From DASSUW01 sp036257565 (GTDB lineage Bacteria; Actinomycetota; Thermoleophilia; Solirubrobacterales; Solirubrobacteraceae): a DNA stretch of 64,000 bases. The stretch spans positions 103,574 to 167,573 of the forward strand of contig DATAFH010000039.1 in assembly GCA_036257565.1 (NCBI GenBank). The letters run 5' to 3'. Position numbers and translations under genes: made by a program. Positions 25,471 to 34,605 of this stretch are shown here, in pieces (position 1 is the stretch's first letter; every line of letters starts with the position of its first letter). Below the pieces are notes generated by a model. It did no database searches. It saw only the letters and a list, made by a program, of their open reading frames with translations, and had not been told where the DNA came from.

Positions 25471-26280
25471 ATGCACGGCATCCTGCTCGGCGACAACCTC
25501 CCGCTGCTGCGCGACCTCGAGGACGGCTGCGTGCAGATGGTCTACGCCGACCCGCCGTTCAACACCGGGCGCGAGCAAGCTCGGCGCACGCTCGCCACCG
25601 TGGCGTCGGAGAACGGCGATCGTTCCGGGTTCGGTGGCCGCCGCTACGCGACCACGCTGCTCCAGGAGTCCTCGTACCGCGACAGCTTCGAGGACTACCT
25701 GGCGTTTCTCGAGCCCCGGCTGCGCGAGCTGCGCCGGGTGCTGGCGGCCGAGGGCACGCTGTACCTGCACCTCGACTACCGCGAGGCCCACTATGTCAAG
25801 CTCCTGCTCGACGAGCTGTTCGGGCGCGAGTGCTTCCTCAACGAGCTGATCTGGGCGTACGACTACGGCGCCAAGACGCGCCGCCGGTGGCCGCAGAAGC
25901 ACGACACGATCCTCGTCTACGTCCGGGACCCGGAGCGCTACCGGTTCGACGCCGAGGCCGTCGACCGCGAGCCATACATGGCGCCCGGCCTCGTCACGCC
26001 CGAGCAGCGCGAGCGCGGCAAGCGCCCGACCAGCGTCATCTGGCACACGATCGTCTCCCCCACCGGCCGCGAGAAGACCGGCTATCCGACCCAGAAGCCC
26101 GAGGGCCTGGTGCGGCGCTTCGTGCAGGCCTCCTCGCAGCCCGGCGACCTGTGCCTCGACCCCTTCGCCGGCTCCGGCACGCTCGGCGCCGTGGCCGCCG
26201 CGCTCGGCCGCCGCTACCTGCTGATCGACGAGAGCCCGGACGCCGTGGAGGTCATGCGCAACCGCCTCGGGGATGGCTGA
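25471..26280 (+). CDS. Orphan DNA adenine/cytosine-N methyltransferase (beta class)
   Basis: 269 residues. Motif IV DPPF at residues 27-30 comes before motif I (DPFAGSGT, about 230-237), the order of beta-class amino-methyltransferases; YPTQKPEGLVRRF precedes motif I as in CcrM-like enzymes. DPPF/DPPY suits N6-adenine methylation, though N4-cytosine is possible. No restriction enzyme gene is nearby, so this is an orphan with regulatory or unknown role. ATG at 25471 is chosen because HGILLGDN starts the conserved region. It overlaps galK by 8 bases. Confidence 0.87.
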   Translation: MHGILLGDNLPLLRDLEDGCVQMVYADPPFNTGREQARRTLATVASENGDRSGFGGRRYATTLLQESSYRDSFEDYLAFLEPRLRELRRVLAAEGTLYLHLDYREAHYVKLLLDELFGRECFLNELIWAYDYGAKTRRRWPQKHDTILVYVRDPERYRFDAEAVDREPYMAPGLVTPEQRERGKRPTSVIWHTIVSPTGREKTGYPTQKPEGLVRRFVQASSQPGDLCLDPFAGSGTLGAVAAALGRRYLLIDESPDAVEVMRNRLGDG

Positions 26281-27304
26281 GCGGGTCCGCGCGCGCGGGC
26301 CGGGCCGCGTGAACCTGATCGGCGAGCACACGGACTACAACGACGGCCTCGCGCTGCCGTTCGCGATCGAGCGCGGGGTGACGGTGACCGCCGAGCCGCT
26401 CACCGGCGACCGCTTCGAGGTGCGGGCGCTCGACTTCGGCGAGGAGGATGCGTTCCTGCTCGCGGCGCCGGAGCGCGCGGGCGGCTGGCGGGCGTTCGTG
26501 CGCGGGATGGTGGCCGAGCTGGGCGCCGCCGGCTACGCGCTGCGGCCGGCGCGGCTCACCGTCGAGGGCGACCTCGAGCAGGGCTCGGGCCTCTCCTCGT
26601 CCGCGGCGCTCGAGGCGGCGCTCGCGCTCGCGCTGCTCGCCGTGGCCGGCGAGGAGGTCCCGGCGGACCGCCGCGAGCTGGCGCGGCTCTGCTCGCGGGT
26701 GGAGAACGACTGGGTGGGCGCCGAGACCGGCCTGCTGGACCAGCTCGCGGTGCTGTGCGGCGAGCCCGGCCACGCCGTGCGGATCGACTTCGCGACGCTC
26801 GCCATCGACCCGGTGCCGCTCGACCTCGCCGAGTGGTCGCTGATGACGCTGGACTCGGGCGCCGCCCACTCGCACGCCGATTCGGGCTACAACGACCGGC
26901 GCAGCGAGTGCCGGGATGCCGCGGCGGCGCTCCGCGTCACCTCGCTCCGCGAGGCCACCGAAGCCGACGTGGAGCGCCTGCACGACCCCCTGGCAGCGCG
27001 CGTGCGGCACGTGGTCTCGGAGAACGCGCGCGTCGACGCCATGGTCGCCGCGCTCGCGGCCGGCGACCTGGACGACGCCGCGCGCCTGCTCGACGCCTCG
27101 CACGCCAGCCTGCGCGACGACTATGAGGTGTCGGTGCCGGAGGTGGAGCGCACGGTCGAGCGCCTCAAGGCCGCGGGTGCGGCCGGCGCGCGCATGGTCG
27201 GCGGCGGCTTCGGTGGATCGGTGCTGGCGCTACTCCCGCCGGGAGCTGCCGCCCCCGCCGCGGCGATCACGGTCGTGCCGGGGCCCCCGGCTGCGCTGCT
27301 GTGA
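26273..27304 (+). CDS. galK: Galactokinase
   Basis: 343 residues, a GHMP kinase. Signature GRVNLIGEHTDYNDGLALP (galactokinase motif 1), ATP-site GSGLSSSAALEAALALAL, and the C-terminal GARMVGGGFGGSVLAL. Phosphorylates galactose at C1, the first Leloir step. No galT or galE lies beside it. It starts within the methyltransferase end and its 3' end overlaps the convergent small membrane-protein gene by 75 bases. The sodium:solute symporter nearby may supply its substrate. Confidence 0.93.
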   Translation: MAERVRARGPGRVNLIGEHTDYNDGLALPFAIERGVTVTAEPLTGDRFEVRALDFGEEDAFLLAAPERAGGWRAFVRGMVAELGAAGYALRPARLTVEGDLEQGSGLSSSAALEAALALALLAVAGEEVPADRRELARLCSRVENDWVGAETGLLDQLAVLCGEPGHAVRIDFATLAIDPVPLDLAEWSLMTLDSGAAHSHADSGYNDRRSECRDAAAALRVTSLREATEADVERLHDPLAARVRHVVSENARVDAMVAALAAGDLDDAARLLDASHASLRDDYEVSVPEVERTVERLKAAGAAGARMVGGGFGGSVLALLPPGAAAPAAAITVVPGPPAALL

Positions 27305-27631
27305 GGCAAGCGCCGCAGCGTCGACACCGCGCGGCGCTGCGCGCTCAGGGGACTCGTCCAGCTCGGTCAGCTCGGTCAGCTCGTCGCCGAGCGGTCGCGT
27401 GAACGCCCACAGGAGCATCAGGAGGCCGAAGGTGAGCATCCCCAGTCCGCCGATGAGGTTGATGTTGACCCCGGCGGCCTTGTCGATCTCGGCGTCCGAG
27501 TCGAACACCCCGAGGATCGCCAGCAGCAGCCCGTAGGCGACGAACAGGCCGCCGATGACCCGCCGCAGGTCGAACAGATTGGCCGCGCGCCTCGCCCTGT
27601 CGTCACTGGTCGTGGTGTTCTCGTCGCTCAT
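27230..27631 (-). CDS. Small two-helix membrane protein, unknown
   Basis: 133 residues. Two helices (about 25-45 and 55-82) are separated by a short acidic loop, followed by a charged, disordered tail. It lies 6 bases after the symporter stop, suggesting co-transcription. The last 75 bases, encoding an Arg/Gly-rich tail, run antisense through the end of galK; that tail may be a by-product of the convergent overlap. No family is recognised beyond general similarity to small membrane proteins beside solute symporters. Confidence 0.65.
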   Translation of the reverse strand: MSDENTTTSDDRARRAANLFDLRRVIGGLFVAYGLLLAILGVFDSDAEIDKAAGVNINLIGGLGMLTFGLLMLLWAFTRPLGDELTELTELDESPERAAPRGVDAAALASQQRSRGPRHDRDRRGGGGSSRRE

Positions 27632-27637
27632 GCGCTC

Positions 27638-29293
27638 CTACCAGAAGATGATCGTCAGGATCGCGGCGCCGGCGAGCACGGTGCCGCCGAGCAGCGTCGG
27701 CGACTCCCACCAGCGGTGCACGCGGCGGGCCTCGTACTCGTCGACGTTCGCCATGCCGTAGACCAGGCCCTGCAGCTGCTCGACCGGCTTCGGCTGCGTC
27801 CGCAGGGACACGGCGACGGTCACGATCGCGTCGACCACGAAGGCCGCGCCCGCGCCCCACATCGACTCCGAGAGGTCCGAGCCGAAGTCGAACCAGCCGA
27901 CCTTGTAGCCGATCCACGTGATCGCGGCCGCCGCGGTGCCGGCCACGAGGCCCCAGAAGCCGGCGGCGGGCGTCATCCGGCGCCAGAACATCCCGATGAT
28001 GAACGTCGCGAACAGCGGCGCGTTGAACACCGAGAACAGCGCCTGGACGTAGTTCATGAGGTTGTCGTACGTCGACGCGATGAGCGCCGTCCCCATCGCG
28101 ACGACAATGCCGCCGATCGTCGCGACGCGGCCGAGGCGCACGTAGTAGTCGTCGGGCTCGCCCCGCTTGAGGTACGGCTCCACGATGTCGGTCGTGACGA
28201 CCGTGTTGAAGGCCGACACATTGGCCGCCACGCCCGCCATGAACGACGCCATGAGGCCCGTGACCGCGAGACCCAGCATGCCGTTCGGCAGGTACTGGTT
28301 CATCAGCAGCGGGATGACGTGGTTGTACTCGAGGTTCGGGTCGCCGCTGCCAATGTTCGGGATCACCGCGATCGCGATGAGGCCTGGGAAGACCATGATG
28401 AACGGCAGGAACAGCTTGGGAAACGCGCCGATGAGCGGCGTGCGCTGCGCGGCCGACAGGTTCTTGGCGCTCAGCGCGCGCTGGACCTCGGCGAAATTCG
28501 TCGTCCAGTAGGAGAACGAGAGCACGAAGCCGAGGCCGAACACGAGGCCGATCCAGCTCGCGCCGATCGGGTTCGTCACGTTGCCGGGCGACGTGCCCTG
28601 GAGCGCGTGCAGGCCCTCCTCGCCGAGCGCTTCGTTCGACCGCACCGCCTCCTTCACCGCGTCCCAGCCGCCGACGTCGACGAGGCCGATCACGGTGATC
28701 GGCAACAGCGCCGCGATGATCACGAAGAACTGCAGCACCTCGTTGTAGATCGCCGACGACAGTCCGCCGAGGCTGATGTAGCCCATGACGATCACGCCTG
28801 CCACGACGATGCCGACGATGATCGGCCAGCCGAGCAGCAGCTCGAGCACGAGCGCGAGCGCGTACAGGTTCACGCCCGCGATCAGCACCGTGGCGACCGC
28901 GAACGACACCGAGTTGAAGATGTGCGCCTGGTTGTTGAAGCGCAGGCGCAGGTACTCGGGGACCGAGCGCACCTTCGAGCCGTAGTAGAACGGCATCATC
29001 ACCAGGCCGAGGAAGACCATGGCCGGGATCGCGCCGATCCAGTAGTAGTTGACCGTCGCGACGCCGTACTGCGCGCCGTTGGCGGACATGCCGATCACCT
29101 CGAGCGCGCCGAGGTTGGCCGAGATGAACGCCAGGCCGGTGATCCAGGCGGGCAGTGAGCGGCCCGAGAGGAAGTAGTCCAGGCTCGAGCGGATGTAGCG
29201 CTTGGCCGCAAACCCCACGCCGAGCACGACGAGGAAGTACGCGGCCAGGATCGCGTAGTCGATGAAGTTGGTGTCGAGCCGAAGGTCGGTCAC
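27638..29293 (-). CDS. Sodium:solute symporter (SSS family, SGLT-like)
   Basis: 551 residues with about fourteen helices, the length of the galactose symporter vSGLT. Recognisable parts: DYFLSGRSLPAWITGLAFISANLGALEVIG at the first core helices (helix 1 break), YISLGGLSSAIYNEVLQFF, and WTTNFAEVQRALSAKNL. A sugar such as galactose is a reasonable substrate because galK is adjacent, but the two are convergent, not an operon. Confidence 0.87.
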   Translation of the reverse strand: MTDLRLDTNFIDYAILAAYFLVVLGVGFAAKRYIRSSLDYFLSGRSLPAWITGLAFISANLGALEVIGMSANGAQYGVATVNYYWIGAIPAMVFLGLVMMPFYYGSKVRSVPEYLRLRFNNQAHIFNSVSFAVATVLIAGVNLYALALVLELLLGWPIIVGIVVAGVIVMGYISLGGLSSAIYNEVLQFFVIIAALLPITVIGLVDVGGWDAVKEAVRSNEALGEEGLHALQGTSPGNVTNPIGASWIGLVFGLGFVLSFSYWTTNFAEVQRALSAKNLSAAQRTPLIGAFPKLFLPFIMVFPGLIAIAVIPNIGSGDPNLEYNHVIPLLMNQYLPNGMLGLAVTGLMASFMAGVAANVSAFNTVVTTDIVEPYLKRGEPDDYYVRLGRVATIGGIVVAMGTALIASTYDNLMNYVQALFSVFNAPLFATFIIGMFWRRMTPAAGFWGLVAGTAAAAITWIGYKVGWFDFGSDLSESMWGAGAAFVVDAIVTVAVSLRTQPKPVEQLQGLVYGMANVDEYEARRVHRWWESPTLLGGTVLAGAAILTIIFW

Positions 29294-29342
29294 CAGGGCC
29301 TCCCAGCGGCCCCACTACCCAAGCTCGACGGTTCGCTATCAG

Positions 29343-30578
<1,236 letters not shown>

Positions 30579-30591
30579 GAGTCGCAACAGG

Positions 30592-31935
30592 CTAGCGAGG
30601 ACGCTGCTTTCGCTCGACGAAATCGATGATCAGCGGGATGCCCTCGAAGCCGTAGCGCTCCCGCAGGCGGTTCTCGATGAAGTATGCGTACTCGCGCGTG
30701 AGCTTCGTGCGGTTGTTGACGTGGATCTGGAAGCGCGGGGGTGCCGTGCCGATCTGCGCCATGTAGAACATCTTCAGCCGGTGGCCCTGCTTGGCGGGCG
30801 CCTGCCGCTGGGCGGCGACCTCGGCGAGGAAGCGGTTGAGCTCCGGAGTCGGGATCCGGTGGGCGGCGCGCTCGGCCAGCGAGAGCGCCTCCTGCAGCAG
30901 CCGTTGCACGTTGCGGCCGCTGGTGGCCGAGGCGGTCAGGACCTTCGGGCGCAGCCGCAGCTTGCGGTTCACGCGCGTGCGCTCGGCGTCGAGCTCCGCG
31001 GGGCCGACGCCGGCTCCCGGGCCGCGCGGGTCGCCCTCTCCCCCGGTCAGGTCCCATTTGTTGAGCACGAGCGCGGTGGCGCAGCCCGAACGCATGGCGA
31101 GATCGGCGATCCGCAGGTCCTGGGCGGTGATCCCGTCCTCCGCGTCGCAGACGACGAGCGCCACGTCGGCGCGCTCGGCGGCCCGCTGCGACCGTAGCGT
31201 CGTGTAGTACTCGACGGATTCGCTGACCTTCGCGGCGCGGCGGATGCCGGCCGTGTCGACCAGCAGCATCTTCTGCCCGTCGACCTCGATCGGGGTGTCG
31301 ATGGCGTCGCGGGTGGTGCCCGCCTCCGGGGACACGATGACGCGGTCGCGGCCCAGGAACGCGTTCACGAGCGACGACTTGCCGACGTTCGGGCGCCCGA
31401 TCACGGCGAGGCGGACGACGTCCTCGTCCGCCTCGGCGGCCTCCGTTTCGGGGGCCAGCTCGACCAGCCGGTCGAGAAGGTCGCCGGTCCCGAGGCCCTG
31501 CGCCGCCGACACCGGCAGCGGGTCGCCGAGCCCGAGGCCGTGGAAGTCGTGCACGAGCATGAGGTCGTTCGGCGAATCGATCTTGTTCGCCGCCACCACG
31601 ACGGGGAGCTCGCCGCCGCGCAGGATCTGCGCGATCTCCTCGTCGCCTGGCCGCACGCCGGCGCGCGCGTCGACGACGAGCAGCGCGACCTCGGCGTCGG
31701 CGATCGCCTCCCGCGCCTGGTCCTGGATCGAGACGGCCAGCGGGTCCTCGTCCTGCAGGTCGACGCCGCCCGTGTCGATCAGCGTCAGCCGCCGGCCGTT
31801 CCACTCGGTGGAGAGCTCCTTGCGGTCGCGCGTGATGCCCGGGCGCTCGTGGACGACCGCCTCGCGCGTCTGCGTGAGCCGGTTGACCAGCGAGGACTTG
31901 CCCACGTTGGGGTAGCCGAGGACCGCGACCTTCAT
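30592..31935 (-). CDS. der: Ribosome-assembly GTPase Der (EngA)
   Basis: 447 residues. Two tandem G domains: first with GYPNVGKSSLVNRL, DTGGVDLQ and NKID; second with GRPNVGKSSLVNAF, DTAGIRR and NKWD; then the KH-like C-terminal domain (FYMAQIGTAPPRFQIHVNN). Needed for 50S maturation. ATG at 31935 is chosen since MKVAVLGYPNVGK is the normal start. In many actinobacteria der directly follows cmk; here a sigma-factor/secreted-protein pair is inserted between them. Confidence 0.97.
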   Translation of the reverse strand: MKVAVLGYPNVGKSSLVNRLTQTREAVVHERPGITRDRKELSTEWNGRRLTLIDTGGVDLQDEDPLAVSIQDQAREAIADAEVALLVVDARAGVRPGDEEIAQILRGGELPVVVAANKIDSPNDLMLVHDFHGLGLGDPLPVSAAQGLGTGDLLDRLVELAPETEAAEADEDVVRLAVIGRPNVGKSSLVNAFLGRDRVIVSPEAGTTRDAIDTPIEVDGQKMLLVDTAGIRRAAKVSESVEYYTTLRSQRAAERADVALVVCDAEDGITAQDLRIADLAMRSGCATALVLNKWDLTGGEGDPRGPGAGVGPAELDAERTRVNRKLRLRPKVLTASATSGRNVQRLLQEALSLAERAAHRIPTPELNRFLAEVAAQRQAPAKQGHRLKMFYMAQIGTAPPRFQIHVNNRTKLTREYAYFIENRLRERYGFEGIPLIIDFVERKQRPR

Positions 31936-31960
31936 CGCGGGCGAGGATAGAGCCGCGTGC

Positions 31961-33379
31961 CTACCCGCCCTTGGCCCTGGCGACATCCTCCAGCTTCGGC
32001 GCCGCCTTCGCCGGCGGCGCCGGCTTAAGCTTCACCTTGACCTTCACCGGCGGCACGGGCGCCACCTTCACGGGCTCGACCTTGCGCGCCGGTGGCGGGC
32101 GCCTGGCCGGCGCGGTGGGGGCCGGCTTCGTGAGCGAGCCGCGCCCGCGCGCCTTCTCCGCGCGGTGCACGGTCTTCTCGGCCGACGGCTTCGACCCCTT
32201 CGGGCCGGCGACCGCCTTGGCGACCTTCCGGTCGGCGGCCGCGGGCCCAGGACGGTCGACGCTCATGGCGGTCGTCGGACCGGAAGCGCGCCGCGAACGA
32301 TCGCCGCGTACCGCATCGGCGCCGCCCGGTCGTCGGTCGCTGCGGCGCTTCGCGGCGCCGTCGCGGACGACCACGGGTCCGGCCGCCGGCTGGACGGCGC
32401 CCACGGTCCGGGCCGGTACCCGAGGCGCGGTAGCGGGGGGCGGTGCGGCCACGCGCGCCTCGCGGGCGGCCGGCATGGCGGGCCGCTCGGCCTCCACGAC
32501 CACCACGGCCGCACCGGCGGTCAGCAGGCCGGCGGCGGCGACCGTGGCGACCGTTCCGCCGCCGAAGGCGGTCGCCAGGCCGCCGCCGGTCGCGCCGCCG
32601 CCGAGCACGCTCGACTTGAGCGCGATCGACGGCGTCACCGGCAGCACTGCGCTCAGCAACCGCCGCTGCCGGCGCACGGCCTCGCCGTAGTCGCGGCAGC
32701 TGGCGCACTCGCGGAGGTGGTGGCGCAGCCCGGTGCGGCGCAGCGCGCCGCCGCGCAGGTTGGCGAGCTGCTCACGGATCGACGCGCACGGGGTGTCGCG
32801 GGCGTCGCGACGCTGGATGAGCGCCGTCCGCGCCCGGAACACGAGCCCCTTCACCTGCAGCGGCTCGCAGCCCAGCACCTCGGCGACCTCGGCGTGGGAC
32901 AGCGCACCGCCCTGGGAGAGCAGGAGCGCCGCGCGCTGGTCCTCGGGGAGCTCGAGCAGGTCCCCGAGCAGCTCGTGCACCTCGGCTCGGCGCTCGACCT
33001 GCTCGGCGAGCCCGATCGTCGACCGCGGATGCGGCACGACGGGCTGCTCGCGCCGGGTGCGCAGGACCGATATGCAGCGGTTGCGCGCGATCGCGTACAG
33101 CCAGGGCTTGAGCGCGATCGCCCGGTCGCTCGGACGCCCGAGATCATGGAAGGCAGCGGCGAACGTGTGCTGGACCACGTCCTCGGCCTCCTCCTGGGAG
33201 CCCAGCATGTGCCGGCAGAAACCGAGGATGCCCGCCCCGTAGCGCTCGAACGCGACCTCGAACGCCGCCTCGTTCCCCCGCCGCATCTGCTCGACCAGGG
33301 CGTCGTCGGAGGCGAGCCCCAGCAGCCGCCGGCTGCGCAGCGCCGAGATCCTCGAGGCGTCACTCGCGAACCTGATCAC
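31961..33379 (-). CDS. ECF sigma factor fused to zinc anti-sigma motif and membrane anchor
   Basis: 472 residues from GTG 33379. Sigma region 2 at about 28-108 (RRGNEAAFEVAFERYGAGI; EEAEDVVQHTFAAAF; WLYAIARNRCISVLR) and region 4 at about 135-190 (LPEDQRAALLLSQGGALSHAEVAEVLG). Then a ZAS-like zinc motif, C198 and H221-x3-C225-x2-C228, a hydrophobic helix at about 266-295, and a 170-residue Pro/Ala/Lys-rich exterior tail. This joins sigma and anti-sigma parts in one membrane-tethered chain, comparable in design to fused ECF groups such as ECF52. Only 21 bases separate it from the divergent Cys-repeat gene, a likely target. Confidence 0.82.
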   Translation of the reverse strand: MIRFASDASRISALRSRRLLGLASDDALVEQMRRGNEAAFEVAFERYGAGILGFCRHMLGSQEEAEDVVQHTFAAAFHDLGRPSDRAIALKPWLYAIARNRCISVLRTRREQPVVPHPRSTIGLAEQVERRAEVHELLGDLLELPEDQRAALLLSQGGALSHAEVAEVLGCEPLQVKGLVFRARTALIQRRDARDTPCASIREQLANLRGGALRRTGLRHHLRECASCRDYGEAVRRQRRLLSAVLPVTPSIALKSSVLGGGATGGGLATAFGGGTVATVAAAGLLTAGAAVVVVEAERPAMPAAREARVAAPPPATAPRVPARTVGAVQPAAGPVVVRDGAAKRRSDRRPGGADAVRGDRSRRASGPTTAMSVDRPGPAAADRKVAKAVAGPKGSKPSAEKTVHRAEKARGRGSLTKPAPTAPARRPPPARKVEPVKVAPVPPVKVKVKLKPAPPAKAAPKLEDVARAKGG

Positions 33380-33400
33380 GTCGGTGGCGTTTGAAGGGAC

Positions 33401-33937
33401 ATGAAGATGAGCACAGTTGCCATCGCGCTGATCATGGTGTTCGCCATACCCGCGGCCGCGAGTGCCGATTCCGGCGACCACCAGCGCGCAGCGCAGAGAC
33501 AGTGTAAGAAGGAACGCGGCAAGTCGCCCGCCACTCGCGAGGCGTTCGAGGCGAAGTACCACAGCATGAGCCGTTGCGTGAAGCGGGAGGCCGCTGAGGA
33601 GGAGCGCGAGGACAAGCAGGCGCACAAGAACGCGGCGCAGGAGTGCCGGGACGAGCGAAAGACGCTCGGCAACGACGCGTTCAGCGAGGAGTACGGGACG
33701 AACGGGAACAAGAGGAACGCGTTCGGCAAGTGCGTCTCCAAGAAGGCCAAGGAGAAGAAGGCCGAGATGGACGCGGAGGATGCCGAGGCGGTCGCCGAGC
33801 GCAAGCACGCCGCTCGCGAATGTGCGGCAGAGCGGGAGGACATGGGCCGGGAGGCGTTCGCCGAGGAGTACGGGACGAACGAGAACAAGAAGAACGCCTT
33901 CGGCAAGTGCGTGTCAGGGAAGGCGCGCGAACAGTAG
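33401..33937 (+). CDS. Secreted protein with three Cys-pair repeats
   Basis: 178 residues. A signal peptide ends near ASA-DS (residue 22). Three repeats follow, each starting AA-x2-C and ending C-V: Cys 35/59, 82/111 and 141/170. Repeats 2 and 3 share F-x-EEYGTN-x-NK-x-NAFGKCVS. One disulfide per repeat is expected. The spacers are highly charged and helical, rich in Lys and Glu. No known domain is recognised. It is divergent from the ECF sigma factor and probably under its control. Confidence 0.75.
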   Translation: MKMSTVAIALIMVFAIPAAASADSGDHQRAAQRQCKKERGKSPATREAFEAKYHSMSRCVKREAAEEEREDKQAHKNAAQECRDERKTLGNDAFSEEYGTNGNKRNAFGKCVSKKAKEKKAEMDAEDAEAVAERKHAARECAAEREDMGREAFAEEYGTNENKKNAFGKCVSGKAREQ

Positions 33938-33945
33938 GGCGCCCT

Positions 33946-33971
33946 GCGGCCGCGCACTGAGGCGCGGCCGC
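33946..33971. terminator. Bidirectional hairpin terminator candidate
   Basis: GCGGCCGCGC and GCGCGGCCGC form a perfect 10-bp stem around the loop ACTGAG, exactly between the convergent Cys-repeat gene and cmk (its last base is the last base of the cmk stop). It would end the aroF-tyrA-aroA-cmk operon. Confidence 0.75.
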
Positions 33972-34594
33972 TACGCCCCGACCTCGCGCGCCTCGACGGC
34001 GAGCGTGACGATCTGGCCGACGACCTCCTCAAGCGACAGTCCGGTGGTGTCCACGGGTGTCGCGTCGGGGGCGGGCTCGTGCACTGTGCGATCGGCGGAT
34101 GCGTCCCGTCGGTCGCGCAGTGCCTGCTCGCGCGCCACCTGCTGCGGGTCGGCGCCGAGCTCGGCGGCGCGGCGGCGCGCACGCTCGTCCGGGTCGGCGG
34201 TCAGGAAGACCTTGACGGCGGCATCCGGCACGACGACGGTAGCGACGTCGCGGCCCTCGGCCACCCAGTCGCCCTCGGCCATCAGCGTCTGCTGCTTGGC
34301 GACGAGCGCCCGGCGCACGCCGGGGTCGGCGGCAACCCGCGAGGCGGCCTCCGACACCTCCGGCGTGCGGATCGCGTCCGTCACGTCGCGTCCGTCGATC
34401 AGCACCCGGTCGCCGACCTCGATCTCGATCCGCTCGGCCACCTCCGCGGCCGGCTCGTCGCTCTGGCTCGCCGCCAGCCCGACGGCGCGGTACATCGCCC
34501 CGGTGTCGAGGTAGGTGAAGCCCAGCTCCTGCGCCACGGCGCGCGAAACGGTGGACTTGCCCGCGCCCGCGGGACCGTCGATGGCGATGACCAT
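33971..34594 (-). CDS. cmk: Cytidylate kinase
   Basis: 207 residues. Phosphorylates CMP/dCMP. P-loop IDGPAGAGKSTVSRAVA, CMP-binding YLDTGAMYRAVGLAA, the GRDVATVVVPDAAVKVFLTA segment and the lid ERARRRAAEL are all present. It lies 11 bases after aroA and is the last gene of the aromatic operon, an arrangement common in actinobacteria and firmicutes. Confidence 0.96.
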   Translation of the reverse strand: MVIAIDGPAGAGKSTVSRAVAQELGFTYLDTGAMYRAVGLAASQSDEPAAEVAERIEIEVGDRVLIDGRDVTDAIRTPEVSEAASRVAADPGVRRALVAKQQTLMAEGDWVAEGRDVATVVVPDAAVKVFLTADPDERARRRAAELGADPQQVAREQALRDRRDASADRTVHEPAPDATPVDTTGLSLEEVVGQIVTLAVEAREVGA

Positions 34595-34605
34595 GGCGGA
34601 GCAGC

